IMG/VR virus record: IMGVR_UViG_3300020213_001056
Coordinates: 1 to 20,481 of that record
DNA: 20,481 nucleotides
Origin: a virus
Reading direction: 5' to 3' (one strand)
Numbering within the stretch: the first letter of the stretch is position 1; each line of letters opens with the position of its first letter. Shown in pieces: positions 7,669 through 14,645 of this stretch. Below the pieces are notes generated by a model. That model was not told where the DNA came from. It was given only the letters and a program-made list of their open reading frames with translations, and searched no databases. A program made the translations under genes and the position numbers.

Positions 7669-7883
7669 CCGCGAGCCTCCTTGGGAACTTTGCCGTCGAT
7701 GAATACGTCCTTGAGGACCGACACACCGACCGGGATGGGCCGGTTGCGCTTGGCGAAGGGGTCAAAGTCGCTGGGGTTCAGTCGGCGGGATCGCTTGGGA
7801 TCGCGGTTGATGTTGGCGACGAGCGCCATGACGGCGGACGCGATTGACCAGTCGTGGCGCTGCTTGCCGTCGAGCATCGCCAC
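7665..7883 (-). CDS. Tail assembly chaperone, frameshift (T-like) domain
   Basis: From GTG at 7883 this frame gives 72 aa (MAMLDGKQRHDW at the start, NPSDFDPFAKRNRP in the middle). The same frame is open and protein-like well upstream to about 7964 (SDCWKLVHQCAGILGIDPGP), with no ATG, GTG or TTG there, so translation starting at 7883 would enter mid-domain. It is best read as the C-terminal part of a -1 frameshift product of the upstream chaperone gene, giving about 247 aa in total. This parallels lambda G/GT, where the fusion binds tail tube protein and tape measure. Independent initiation at 7883 or the ATG at 7877 is the alternative. Confidence 0.75.
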   Translation of the reverse strand: MAMLDGKQRHDWSIASAVMALVANINRDPKRSRRLNPSDFDPFAKRNRPIPVGVSVLKDVFIDGKVPKEARG

Positions 7884-7897
7884 GAGATCGCGGAGCG

Positions 7898-8407
7898 TCA
7901 GGGGGCCGGGGTCGATGCCGAGGATGCCGGCGCACTGGTGGACGAGCTTCCAGCAGTCGCTTCCCCCAATCCCTCGGACAGCAGGCGGTCCGCCAGCCGA
8001 TCCAGCTCGCCGCTGTCCAGTTTCTTCTCTACCAGGTCGCGTGCTCGATCCATGACCTTCTTCGTGGCCTGGAGCACCCGCCCGAGGTTGGCCCGGTCCC
8101 TCGGGCTCGGGGAGAAACCCACGAGTTCCTCCAGCAGGGCCGTGGTCGCGTGCTCGATCGCATCGCCCGCCATCGCCCGCCCGAAGTCCTCATCGGAGAC
8201 GGGTGGGTTGCGCGTGTCTGCTTCGGGCTTGCAGATCGCGTAGACCAGGTCGCACAGCAGCACCGGATCGCGGATGAGCTTCTCGATCAGCGTCCCCTCG
8301 ATGACCTGCATCAGGTCCGTGCCGGTGAGCCCGCGCACACGCTTGATCGCGGCGACGTTGATGTCCACCGACCACTGCCGACCCTCGTTGTCCTTGAATG
8401 ACCGCAT
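7898..8407 (-). CDS. Tail assembly chaperone (G-like)
   Basis: A 169-aa protein between tail tube and tape measure, the fixed position of tail chaperones. The N-terminus is a compact domain (FKDNEGRQWSVDINVAAIKR), followed by helices and a charged LVEKKLDSGELDRLADRLL segment. The last 20 or so residues degrade into Ser/Ala/Pro-rich sequence (SSSTSAPASSASTPAP), which looks like out-of-frame translation of the T-like reading frame. ATG at 8407 is the start because of a GGAGG 5 nt upstream; the longer frame to 8659 is antisense-like Arg/Gly sequence over the tail tube gene. Confidence 0.78.
   Translation of the reverse strand: MRSFKDNEGRQWSVDINVAAIKRVRGLTGTDLMQVIEGTLIEKLIRDPVLLCDLVYAICKPEADTRNPPVSDEDFGRAMAGDAIEHATTALLEELVGFSPSPRDRANLGRVLQATKKVMDRARDLVEKKLDSGELDRLADRLLSEGLGEATAGSSSTSAPASSASTPAP
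7959..7970 (-). promoter_or_regulatory. Candidate -1 ribosomal frameshift site
   Basis: The minus strand reads ATTGGGGGAAGC with zero-frame codons TTG GGG GAA. A one-base slip back re-pairs GGG on GGG exactly, and GAA on GGA with only a middle G-U pair. It resembles the GGGAAAG site of lambda but is not a perfect slippery heptamer. Confidence 0.5.
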
Positions 8408-8436
8408 GCGTGCCTCCGCCAAGGTGGGAACCTGAT

Positions 8437-8865
8437 TCAGCCGCCGATCCATGAAGGCGCCGTCGCCGAGTAGGTCACCTTCGCGGTGACCGACACCGTG
8501 ATCGCCTCCTCCAACGCCTCGTTCCGCGAGAAGTTGGTGATCGAGAAGTCCGCCTGGAGCCCCTGCCCGGCCGTCTCGTCGAGGATCTGAAGGCCGATCG
8601 GGTCGTTGCCGAAGAACGCGTTCTTGATGGCGGTGAACCCGGCGTCTGCCGTGTCCCACACCATCTCGAACTCGACGCTGGCCTCCTTCAGCGTGGCGAC
8701 GGTGGCCCGCCAGCCGCTGTTGGCGCGCGTCGTCACGTCCGCCTCGCCCGCCTCCAGGTTGAGCGTCACATCACGCGTATTGCCCAGCGCTGTCCACGCC
8801 CCGCCGCCTGCTTGGCCGCCGGTCTTGTAGAGCAGCTTGGCTTCCATGCCGAGTTTGATCGCCAT
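8437..8865 (-). CDS. Major tail tube protein
   Basis: The 142-aa product has the pattern of TP901-1/lambda-type tail tube proteins. It has an N-terminal strand region with ALGNTRDVTLNLEAGEADVTTRANSGWRA (given as consecutive short motifs, residues 26-54), then EASVEFEMVWDTAD, and a C-terminal beta half ending AITVSVTAKVTYS. The TTR...GW segment after GEADV is characteristic of the tube fold. The ATG at 8865 follows an AAAGGAA SD. It lies upstream of the chaperones and tape measure, as in siphoviruses. It would polymerise around the tape measure to form the tube. Confidence 0.85.
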   Translation of the reverse strand: MAIKLGMEAKLLYKTGGQAGGGAWTALGNTRDVTLNLEAGEADVTTRANSGWRATVATLKEASVEFEMVWDTADAGFTAIKNAFFGNDPIGLQILDETAGQGLQADFSITNFSRNEALEEAITVSVTAKVTYSATAPSWIGG

Positions 8866-8878
8866 TGCCTGTTTCCTT

Positions 8879-9136
8879 TCACTCGGCGCTGTGGCCGACC
8901 ACGAAGACCACCTCGCCCGCCTTGCTCCGCACGAAGATGTCCGCCAGGTTGACCCGCTCGAACGGGAGCTGCACGCCCGCCGGGACCGGGATCTCGACGC
9001 CCTTGCCGTCGGTCAGCGTCATGGCCTGCGAGTTTGTGTGCGCCGTCATGAGCGTGAATGTCGCCACGAGCGGCACCCCCGACAACGGCTTGTCGCTGTC
9101 ATCGAGCTCAATCTTGATGAACACAATGTTCCGCAC
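8879..9136 (-). CDS. Small beta-rich virion-module protein (85 aa)
   Basis: The frame opens at 9241, but the GTG at 9136 is much better: GGAGG lies 6 nt upstream and overlaps the previous stop, and the upstream codons are antisense-like. The product is beta-rich and neutral (VFIKIELDDSDKPLSGVPL at the start, GKGVEIPVPAGV in the middle), ending with NLADIFVRSKAGEVVFVVGH. No membrane segment or catalytic motif. Its position just before the tail tube suggests a minor capsid or tail accessory protein; the family is not recognised. Confidence 0.68.
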   Translation of the reverse strand: MRNIVFIKIELDDSDKPLSGVPLVATFTLMTAHTNSQAMTLTDGKGVEIPVPAGVQLPFERVNLADIFVRSKAGEVVFVVGHSAE

Positions 9137-9138
9137 GC

Positions 9139-9570
9139 CTACCTCCGGACCCGGTACGTGATGCTCAGGACGCTGGTGAACACACGGTGCTGCTCCAGCG
9201 ATTCGCTCGACACCACGGGCTCGTGGGCGATCCCCGCCCACGCCGCTTCAGGAGCATCAGGCAATCGCTTCAGCCGCAGGTGGTCGGTGAGTTCCTCGAC
9301 GAGGTCAAGCATCCCATCAATCGCGGCCTGCTCATCCTCCGCGGGCAACTTCTTCTGCACGCCGACATCCACCACACACTCGAACGTGCTGCTGTCGCGG
9401 CTCGCGGCCGCGATGCTCACCGTGCGGGGCACGACAGAGATATGCAGGTCCGCCAGGTCCGCCAGCGTGAACGCGGGCTGGTACATCCGCATCGCGTTGA
9501 CCGGCTGGGAGAACGTCCCCGCGTTGATGTGCGCGGCGACGGCGTCAGCGATGGCGGTGATTGTGCTCAT
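9139..9570 (-). CDS. Tail terminator / tail completion protein candidate
   Basis: A 143-aa soluble alpha/beta protein. The N-terminal helix (ITAIADAVAAHINAGTFSQP) is followed by strands including LADLHISVVPRTVSIAAASR and a conserved-looking DVGVQKKLPAEDEQAAIDGM, a helix LDLVEELTDHLRL, and a terminal strand SITYRV. This layout and size fit gpU/Z-type tail terminator proteins that cap the tube and join it to the head; I recognise the pattern, not a specific family. It starts with ATG overlapping the previous stop (ATGA). Confidence 0.6.
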   Translation of the reverse strand: MSTITAIADAVAAHINAGTFSQPVNAMRMYQPAFTLADLADLHISVVPRTVSIAAASRDSSTFECVVDVGVQKKLPAEDEQAAIDGMLDLVEELTDHLRLKRLPDAPEAAWAGIAHEPVVSSESLEQHRVFTSVLSITYRVRR

Positions 9571-9836
9571 GGGCGGCCCTCCGCCATTGCGTTCAGCCCC
9601 GCCACCTTGCCCTCGAGGTACGACACCCGCCGCTCCATCGCCTGGTAGTCAGCGCGGATCGAGCGGGCCTCGCCGATGAACTCGTCCAGCCGTTTCTCGA
9701 CCTGCTGGAGCTTGGTAGTCACCACGCCCCATTGGATCGTCATCGCGCCGGCAGCGAAAATGATCGTGACGAGCACACCCGCCCACCGGGCTCCACCATT
9801 GAGCGTCGTTCCGTTCTGTCCGTTCCCGCTCGTCAT
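9567..9836 (-). CDS. Membrane-anchored coiled-coil protein (89 aa)
   Basis: A Gly/Asn-rich N-terminus of 17 residues is followed by one hydrophobic helix at about 18-40 (WAGVLVTIIFAAGAMTIQWG) and a heptad-patterned C-terminal coiled coil at 41-83 (LQQVEKRLDEFIGEARSIRA; MERRVSYLEGKV). There is no lipobox. The layout resembles XhlA-like haemolysin/holin accessory or i-spanin proteins, but it lies inside the neck-gene cluster and is coupled by ATGA overlaps on both sides. Function unknown; a lysis-associated or structural membrane protein is possible. Confidence 0.72.
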   Translation of the reverse strand: MTSGNGQNGTTLNGGARWAGVLVTIIFAAGAMTIQWGVVTTKLQQVEKRLDEFIGEARSIRADYQAMERRVSYLEGKVAGLNAMAEGRP

Positions 9837-10216
9837 GCCGACTCCGTTGCGATGTGCTTGGTGTGAACCCGAAGGACCCTGCGGTATGGATCGCTGTATC
9901 GCCAGGGAGGTTGTCCGCCAGGGGCATTGACCTCGTACACGAACACTTGTGTCCCGGTGATCTCTCGCACCCGATCACCGGCCCGCGGGAGCGTCACACC
10001 GGAACCGATGTCGAGGTCCGCTGTGCGGATGAGGAAGTCCCGCGACTCCGTCCGGTGAATCAGCCCTGACTCGTCCGCCTGCTCGAACTCGGTCTTCCCG
10101 ATGGTCGCCTGGACCTCCTTGGCCTCGACCCCGCGCTGGTAGACCACGGTGCGACTCATGTGCGCGTGCCGCTGGGCATCAAGGAACGCCGCGCCTCGGT
10201 CGAGCATGTCCGCCAC
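9833..10216 (-). CDS. Head closure / head-tail connector candidate
   Basis: A 127-aa protein located between the capsid cement and tail-terminator genes, where neck proteins reside. The sequence has an N-terminal helix, TVVYQRGVEAKEVQATIGKT, then FLIRTADLDIGSGVTLPRAGDRVRE, which suggests the beta-barrel typical of gpFII/gp16-like stoppers, and ends with PPWRYSDPYRRVLRVHTK. Start is GTG at 10216 after AGGAG (5-nt spacing); an in-frame ATG at 10207 is the alternative. The exact family is not certain. Confidence 0.6.
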   Translation of the reverse strand: MADMLDRGAAFLDAQRHAHMSRTVVYQRGVEAKEVQATIGKTEFEQADESGLIHRTESRDFLIRTADLDIGSGVTLPRAGDRVREITGTQVFVYEVNAPGGQPPWRYSDPYRRVLRVHTKHIATESA

Positions 10217-10225
10217 GACCGCTCC

Positions 10226-10660
10226 TTACTGCGACATGCGGATGCGCATGACCGTGTCTGCATCGGCGGCGGCTTTGACGACCTTGCCGATGAGCTTGTT
10301 GCCCGCGGAGGTCTTGGTGGCCACCTTGTTGGTGTTGTCCCAGTACGCCAGGCCGCCGGCGGGATTCCCGGTGCCGACGCCGGTCGCCTTGGGGAAGTCG
10401 AATACGCCCTGCACGGCGAGCGAGCCGAGTTGGCCCGCCTTGAGGGGCACGCTCGTGACGCCCACCAGATCGGTCTGCAAGACCACCGTTCCCGCCGGGG
10501 TGTCCGCCACCGGCGTGTAATCGATCGCCGCGCCCTCGTGAACAAACGTTGTCGCCATCGTTGATCCTCCTGGGCCGGGTCCCGGCCCGCCTGGTTCGAC
10601 TGGTCCGCCCGGTTCGAGCTCGCCGTCCTTCCCGTCTCCGATCGGGACTTCGTCCGCCAT
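10226..10660 (-). CDS. Capsid cement/decoration protein, DUF2190-like, with Gly/Pro N-terminal extension
   Basis: Residues 35-144 match the DUF2190 capsid cement pattern: ATTFVHEGAAIDYTPVAD, AGTVVLQTDLVGVTSVPLKA, GVFDFPKATG and AYWDNTNK...AGNKLIGKVVKAA. These proteins stabilise capsids from outside. Two starts are credible. The ATG at 10660 overlaps the capsid stop (TGATG), and an ATG at 10558 has AGGAGG at 7-nt spacing and yields the usual 110-aa length. The extra 34 residues (EPGGPVEPGGPGPGPGG) are Gly/Pro-rich. Both forms may be made. The core is confident, the extension less so. Confidence 0.85.
   Translation of the reverse strand: MADEVPIGDGKDGELEPGGPVEPGGPGPGPGGSTMATTFVHEGAAIDYTPVADTPAGTVVLQTDLVGVTSVPLKAGQLGSLAVQGVFDFPKATGVGTGNPAGGLAYWDNTNKVATKTSAGNKLIGKVVKAAADADTVMRIRMSQ
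10556..10571 (-). promoter_or_regulatory. Internal ribosome binding site and start in the cement gene
   Basis: AGGAGG (10571-10566) lies 7 nt before ATG at 10558, in frame with the longer ORF and exactly at the beginning of the DUF2190-like core. Confidence 0.6.
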
Positions 10661-12603
10661 CAGACCTCACCCTTGCTCTTGATGCCGCCGCGGGTGTCCT
10701 GCAGGGCGACGCCGAAGTCGTGGTATCCGCGCATCCGCACGCCGAGCTGGCTGAAGTCGGCGTCGGAGGTCTCGATGGTCGGGGCTTCCTGCCCGTTGAG
10801 GAACGCCATCTCGACAACCGGCAGATCGCTGGGGTCGGCAAGGAGATACCACGCCTTCGCCGAGTTGCCCGTGTAGAGCGCGTTGGAGAGGTAGCGGCTG
10901 ACCTCGATGCGGAACTTGCCCTGGTGGGGGTTGGCGACGGGGAACTTCGTGTTCGCCGTGGTATCGCGCATCTCCACGCTCTTGTAGAGCTGCGTGCCCA
11001 CCGCCGAGAGCGCCGTCGGAACCAGCATGATCGCTGGCATCACGCCCGTGGGCTTGCCGTCGGCATCCACGAGGTCCATGAACGTAACCTCGCCCTTGGT
11101 GAGGCCGTCGATGCCCAGCGCGGTGTCGGCGCCCGAGACGAAGTTCTTGTTGCCGACGCTGAAGAAGGCGGCGTTGTTCATGAACGCCGTCCAGAACACG
11201 TCGTTGATCTTCAGGCCCGAGCCACGACCGAGTTTGCGGGGCACGGTGGTGATGGCCCCGAGGTCGTCGTTGATGATGTCGCGGCGGTCGATCGCCAGCA
11301 TCAGGCCGTAGGTGTCGGCCTTGTTGCTGTAGGTCTCCTCCCCGAGCGTGCCGTGCTTGAGTTCACCGCCGGGGGCGACCTGCTCGTACTGGTCCTTGCC
11401 GATCAGGCGGTAGCTCGTGACGGTCTTGAAGTCAGAGACGTTGCGGACGGCGCAGATGCTCCGCCAGACACGCTCGACGCTGAAGAAACCTTCGAGCAGG
11501 AACTTGTTGGCGACGTTGGAGAGGATGCCGCCCACGTCGATGGTGGACATGCCCGCTTCGATGCCTCGGCCGAATGCGGCTTCGAGCACGCGGCGGCTGT
11601 CACGGAACGTGCGGCCGGTGTATCCGTTGGCGATCGCGGCCTCGAAGAGGAGTTCCTGCAGGCCCAGCCCGCCCTGGAATCGCTTGGCGGCGATCTCTAG
11701 CGCCTGGGCTGAGCAGACCTTCTCGACGCCTTCAAGCTTGGCGCTCTGGAAGCACGCAGCCTCCAGCACCTCGCTGGTCACGCTGGTGTCCGGGGCGTGG
11801 ATGGCCGGAGCTTTCGGGCGGCTGGCGCGGAGGACCTCGAGCTCGGTGCGCGTGGTGTCCCAGTTGTCACGGATCGCCTGGGCCTCGATCTCGCTGTGTT
11901 TGCCGGCGCAGACCTTGCGGACGGCGGCGATGCGGCTCGTTTCGGCGAGCGCTGCGGCGCGGATCTGCTCGGGGGTCTGCTCGGCGGCGGTGATGAGGGC
12001 GGGCGTGGGGCTGGAGGCGTTGGGATCGTCGGCCATGACGCTGGGCTCCTTGTTCTGAAGCGCGGCGATGCTCGCGCTGGTGCGGCCGTCTGCGCCGAGA
12101 TCCACGAAACTGATCTCGCCGAGCGTGGCCTTGCGGACGACGTTGACCGGGCCGGTGAGTTCCTGGCCGTTGACCGTCGCCTTCTGGTTGTCCTTGATGA
12201 ACTCGAACTCCTCGACGCTCGCGCCGACCGACGCCTGCCAGGGAAAGCCGTTCCGTGACGACGCGACGACCTCCTTGGCGGCCTGGGTGTCGCGGGAGAT
12301 CACGCCCGTGGCGACGAGTTGCCCGGCTTCGACGCGGATCGCATCCGTGTGACCGACACCCGAGAGCGGATCGTGCCCGAAGCGGATTGGGCGAGCCTGC
12401 GAAGGAACCGCAAGGCCGGCGAGATCGATCACGACCGGGTGACGCCAGCCCGCGACGCGCATCGCGCCGCCGGTGTACGCGACCATCTTGAAGCGCGGGA
12501 GGGGCGCGGCCTGACCATCCGCCGCAGCGGCGATGGTGATGTCGGCGATCGCGGTGAGCGTGAGCGCGGGAATGGTCTTCGTGGGGTCAGCGGTGGCTGG
12601 CAC
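10660..12603 (-). CDS. Fused prohead protease-major capsid protein
   Basis: A 647-aa polyprotein from the GTG at 12603, which has GAGGAG upstream and overlaps the portal by 17 bases; an ATG at 12657 would overlap by 71. The N-terminal part (about 20-185) has the HK97-type prohead protease pattern: a His in RFGHDP (His77), a Ser in GFPWQASVGAS (Ser125) and the following LGEISFVDLGAD (about 162-172). The C-terminal part (about 190-647) looks like a gpT/HK97-type capsid subunit (NKFLLEGFFSVERVW, NDDLGAITTVPRKLGRGSGL, RIEVSRYLSNALYTGNSAKA). The protease cleaves the capsid shell during maturation. It lies between portal and cement genes, as expected. A nested start may also make capsid protein alone. 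Confidence 0.88.
   Translation of the reverse strand: MPATADPTKTIPALTLTAIADITIAAAADGQAAPLPRFKMVAYTGGAMRVAGWRHPVVIDLAGLAVPSQARPIRFGHDPLSGVGHTDAIRVEAGQLVATGVISRDTQAAKEVVASSRNGFPWQASVGASVEEFEFIKDNQKATVNGQELTGPVNVVRKATLGEISFVDLGADGRTSASIAALQNKEPSVMADDPNASSPTPALITAAEQTPEQIRAAALAETSRIAAVRKVCAGKHSEIEAQAIRDNWDTTRTELEVLRASRPKAPAIHAPDTSVTSEVLEAACFQSAKLEGVEKVCSAQALEIAAKRFQGGLGLQELLFEAAIANGYTGRTFRDSRRVLEAAFGRGIEAGMSTIDVGGILSNVANKFLLEGFFSVERVWRSICAVRNVSDFKTVTSYRLIGKDQYEQVAPGGELKHGTLGEETYSNKADTYGLMLAIDRRDIINDDLGAITTVPRKLGRGSGLKINDVFWTAFMNNAAFFSVGNKNFVSGADTALGIDGLTKGEVTFMDLVDADGKPTGVMPAIMLVPTALSAVGTQLYKSVEMRDTTANTKFPVANPHQGKFRIEVSRYLSNALYTGNSAKAWYLLADPSDLPVVEMAFLNGQEAPTIETSDADFSQLGVRMRGYHDFGVALQDTRGGIKSKGEV
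12034..12051 (-). promoter_or_regulatory. Internal ribosome binding site and start for free capsid protein
   Basis: AAGGAG (12051-12046) sits 9 nt before an in-frame ATG at 12036, at the boundary between protease and capsid parts (after LQNKEPSV). It would yield a 458-aa capsid protein without protease. Confidence 0.55.
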
Positions 12604-14134
12604 TGGCGGTCTCCTCGTCGAGTACTTCAGCGGGGTCGGGGTCTTCGGCGGGCGCATCCGCGGCCGGCGCGGCAGTCTGCGCCGTTGCAGATGCGAGGCC
12701 GAGTTCGTTCATGAGCGTGAGTTCTTTGGCCCGCTGACGGAGCTCCTGCTCCCAGTCGCGTCCCTGCCGGGCGAACTCCGCGGCGAGCGTGGTCGTGTGA
12801 TTGGCCAGACGGGTCGCCTGCGCGTTGGCTTCCTTGGCAGGATCGACGTGCTCGACGCCATCCCAGAACCACGCGTGCTCCGGGAGCGTTGCCGCCCCTC
12901 CGGAGAGCGTCCGCATGGACTGCGGAAGCAATCCCTCGACGAGCACCGCCTCGTTGAGCCAAGCCTTGAGGATCCGATCGAGAACGGCAAGCTGCAGGTG
13001 GTGCTGCTCGACGCGGATGCTCTTGTAGTACACCTGATGGTCGAGGCGACCGCTGGCGTAGTTGTACCCCGATGAGTTCCCCGCCGCGACGTTGAACGGC
13101 ATGTTCAGGCAGCGGGCGATCTCATTGAGAACCTCGCGCTTGAACTCACCGAATGTCGTCGTCGGCTGTTCGGCGTGGACTTGCCCGAGCTTCCAGCCGC
13201 CGGGGAGAACCGTGGCGATCCGCTGCTCGAGTTCGACCTCGTCCATCGGCTCCAGCGGATCGGCCTCGCCGTTGGGCGGGCTGTCGGTGTAGATGACGGC
13301 GGCAAAGTTGGCGGCGGTCTCGGCGGCGGCAATGGTCGCCAGCGTGTATCGGCGGAGCTGCGCAAACAACGGGAGCGCCGGCGTGATGTCGGGAATGCCG
13401 CGGAGTTGGCCGGGGCGGTCGGCGCGAAAGTAATGCACGACCGAAGCAGCCGCGAACGTGTCGTAGGCCGTGAGGTCATCAATGGGCGTGCGGAACACAC
13501 CGCTATCGCCGGGGTGCCGCTTCAGCACGCGGTAGGCCGAAGGGTTGCCCCACGGGTCCAGTGTGATGCCGTCGATCTCATCGTTGCGCCCGCGACGCAG
13601 CAGCGGCGTGCAGACCTGATCGGCCTCGATGAGTTTGAGGTCGAGCGAGACGCGCGAGCCGATGCCCGGATTGCTGACCAGCAGGGCGAACGCCTCGCCG
13701 CTCTCGGCGCGGGCCAGCCGCATGGTGCGGAGCTTGCCGGGGAGATCAATCGCACGCGACCACTGCTCGAACGCATCCTCAATGCGGGCATTGGCTTCGG
13801 TGTCGCCCGTCAGCATCTGCAGCCGGGGACCGGTGCCGATGGTGTCGTTGGCGAGCGTGAGGACGATGCCCTTGGCGTAGGAGTTGTTGGCGACCTCGTA
13901 GCGGGCGCGGTTGCGGAGGACGCGCCGCACCTCGGGGTTGATCGCTGCATTCGGTGACAGCCCGTCGGCGTTCGCCCAGTGCTTGCGGTTCTCCGGTGTG
14001 GTCTTGGCCGAGTCGAACTTGGCAACCACAAGACGGCGGGGGAGGCCGTCGCTGCGCGGAGCGTCCGTGCTCCGCTCAGCGGGGGAGGGGGGACGGCCGG
14101 TCCGACTCAGAAGATTGGCGATGGCCTTGAGCAT
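12587..14134 (-). CDS. Phage portal protein, lambda gpB family
   Basis: The 515-aa product is the dodecameric vertex portal through which DNA is packaged. It has the family's N-terminal NPEVRRVLRNRARYEVANNS, an IGTGPRL segment, IEADQVCTP, and the diagnostic FNVAAGNSSGYNYASGRLDH of lambda-type portals at about 365-385. The C-terminal 40 residues are Ala/Pro/Asp-rich. The start is ATG at 14134, nine bases after the upstream stop, with no strong SD. It follows terminase and a gpW-like gene and precedes the protease-capsid gene, the lambda order. Confidence 0.93.
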   Translation of the reverse strand: MLKAIANLLSRTGRPPSPAERSTDAPRSDGLPRRLVVAKFDSAKTTPENRKHWANADGLSPNAAINPEVRRVLRNRARYEVANNSYAKGIVLTLANDTIGTGPRLQMLTGDTEANARIEDAFEQWSRAIDLPGKLRTMRLARAESGEAFALLVSNPGIGSRVSLDLKLIEADQVCTPLLRRGRNDEIDGITLDPWGNPSAYRVLKRHPGDSGVFRTPIDDLTAYDTFAAASVVHYFRADRPGQLRGIPDITPALPLFAQLRRYTLATIAAAETAANFAAVIYTDSPPNGEADPLEPMDEVELEQRIATVLPGGWKLGQVHAEQPTTTFGEFKREVLNEIARCLNMPFNVAAGNSSGYNYASGRLDHQVYYKSIRVEQHHLQLAVLDRILKAWLNEAVLVEGLLPQSMRTLSGGAATLPEHAWFWDGVEHVDPAKEANAQATRLANHTTTLAAEFARQGRDWEQELRQRAKELTLMNELGLASATAQTAAPAADAPAEDPDPAEVLDEETASASHR

Positions 14135-14143
14135 GGGGTGTGG

Positions 14144-14350
14144 TCAGGCTGAACCGGGCGGGACGATCTTGGCGAACTTGATGCCGAGGCCGGGCTTCCT
14201 CGCGGCGGCCTTGGACGCGAGGTAGCGGTCGGCCTCGATCTGGTCCTTCAGCGGGTGCTGCTCGACGGACTGGCCGTCCACCGCCGCCTTTGCGGGCTGC
14301 GCCGCGTTGTCGCGGATCGCCTGCTCAATATCAGGGGTGGGGTCGGACAC
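14144..14350 (-). CDS. gpW-like head-tail joining protein candidate
   Basis: A 68-aa protein immediately before the portal, the usual place of gpW. It has a short acidic helix (DIEQAIRDNA), a turn around VDGQSVEQHPLKDQIEADRY with the DG-x-SV pattern seen in this group, and a basic tail ending IVPPGSA. GTG start at 14350 with CTGGAG at 7-nt spacing. gpW completes the head after packaging. Assignment is by size, position and pattern only. Confidence 0.6.
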   Translation of the reverse strand: MSDPTPDIEQAIRDNAAQPAKAAVDGQSVEQHPLKDQIEADRYLASKAAARKPGLGIKFAKIVPPGSA

Positions 14351-14462
14351 GGAAGGCTCCAGGACTCGACAACGCGAGCCGTCTCCCGGCTACCTACGCC
14401 AACGACACGCAGGCTGTCCGCGACAATGGCTGCCGCCCAGGTTTGTTCGATAGATCGAACGA
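14351..14462. other. 112-base intergenic region with an operator-like palindrome
   Basis: The only sizeable non-coding gap inside the minus-strand structural block. It holds the 16-base palindrome at 14445-14460, a weak hairpin (AGCCG/CGGCT, 14377-14391) and the ribosome binding site of the gpW-like gene. I see no convincing -35/-10 pair. Confidence 0.5.
14445..14460. promoter_or_regulatory. 16-base inverted repeat (possible operator or weak hairpin)
   Basis: GTTCGAT-AG-ATCGAAC is a perfect 7-base inverted repeat with a 2-base centre, AT-rich compared with its surroundings, two bases past the zinc-ribbon stop. There is no following T-run, so it is not a terminator. A dimeric regulator could bind it (inference). 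Confidence 0.45.
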
Positions 14463-14645
14463 CTACGCCTGGGTTTCTCGGGTCGTAACACGGCGTCCGC
14501 AATGGCGACACTCCCGCCGGCGCAAGACCGCTCCCGCCAGCCGCTTCAGGTACACCACGCGAAAGTGCTGGCAACCGCAGACGCGACACACCAGCCCGAG
14601 CGGCGGGCCACCGTCCTTCGGTTCAGTTTGCCTGAGTCGCGGCAT
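14463..14645 (-). CDS. NrdR-like zinc-ribbon protein (60 aa)
   Basis: Four cysteines in two CxxC pairs (Cys20/Cys23 and Cys46/Cys49) form a zinc ribbon. The spacing and the RRRECRHCGRRVTTRE end closely resemble the N-terminal ribbon of the ribonucleotide reductase regulator NrdR (CxxC...RRRECxxCxxRFTTxE), but the ATP-cone domain is missing. Phage Ogr-type activators are another small zinc-protein possibility. The start ATG overlaps the terminase stop (TGATG). Likely nucleic-acid binding; its target is unknown. Confidence 0.75.
   Translation of the reverse strand: MPRLRQTEPKDGGPPLGLVCRVCGCQHFRVVYLKRLAGAVLRRRECRHCGRRVTTRETQA

Noticed and set aside
7898-8659. Longer start for the tail chaperone
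   Set aside because: The additional 84 residues are Arg/Gly/His-rich antisense-like sequence over the tail tube gene; the ATG at 8407 has a strong ribosome site.
10549-11700. Plus-strand 383-codon open frame
   Set aside because: Antisense of the capsid half of the protease-capsid gene; no independent support.
14445-14460. Palindrome as a terminator
   Set aside because: The centre is only two bases, the stem is AT-containing and no T-run follows on either strand.
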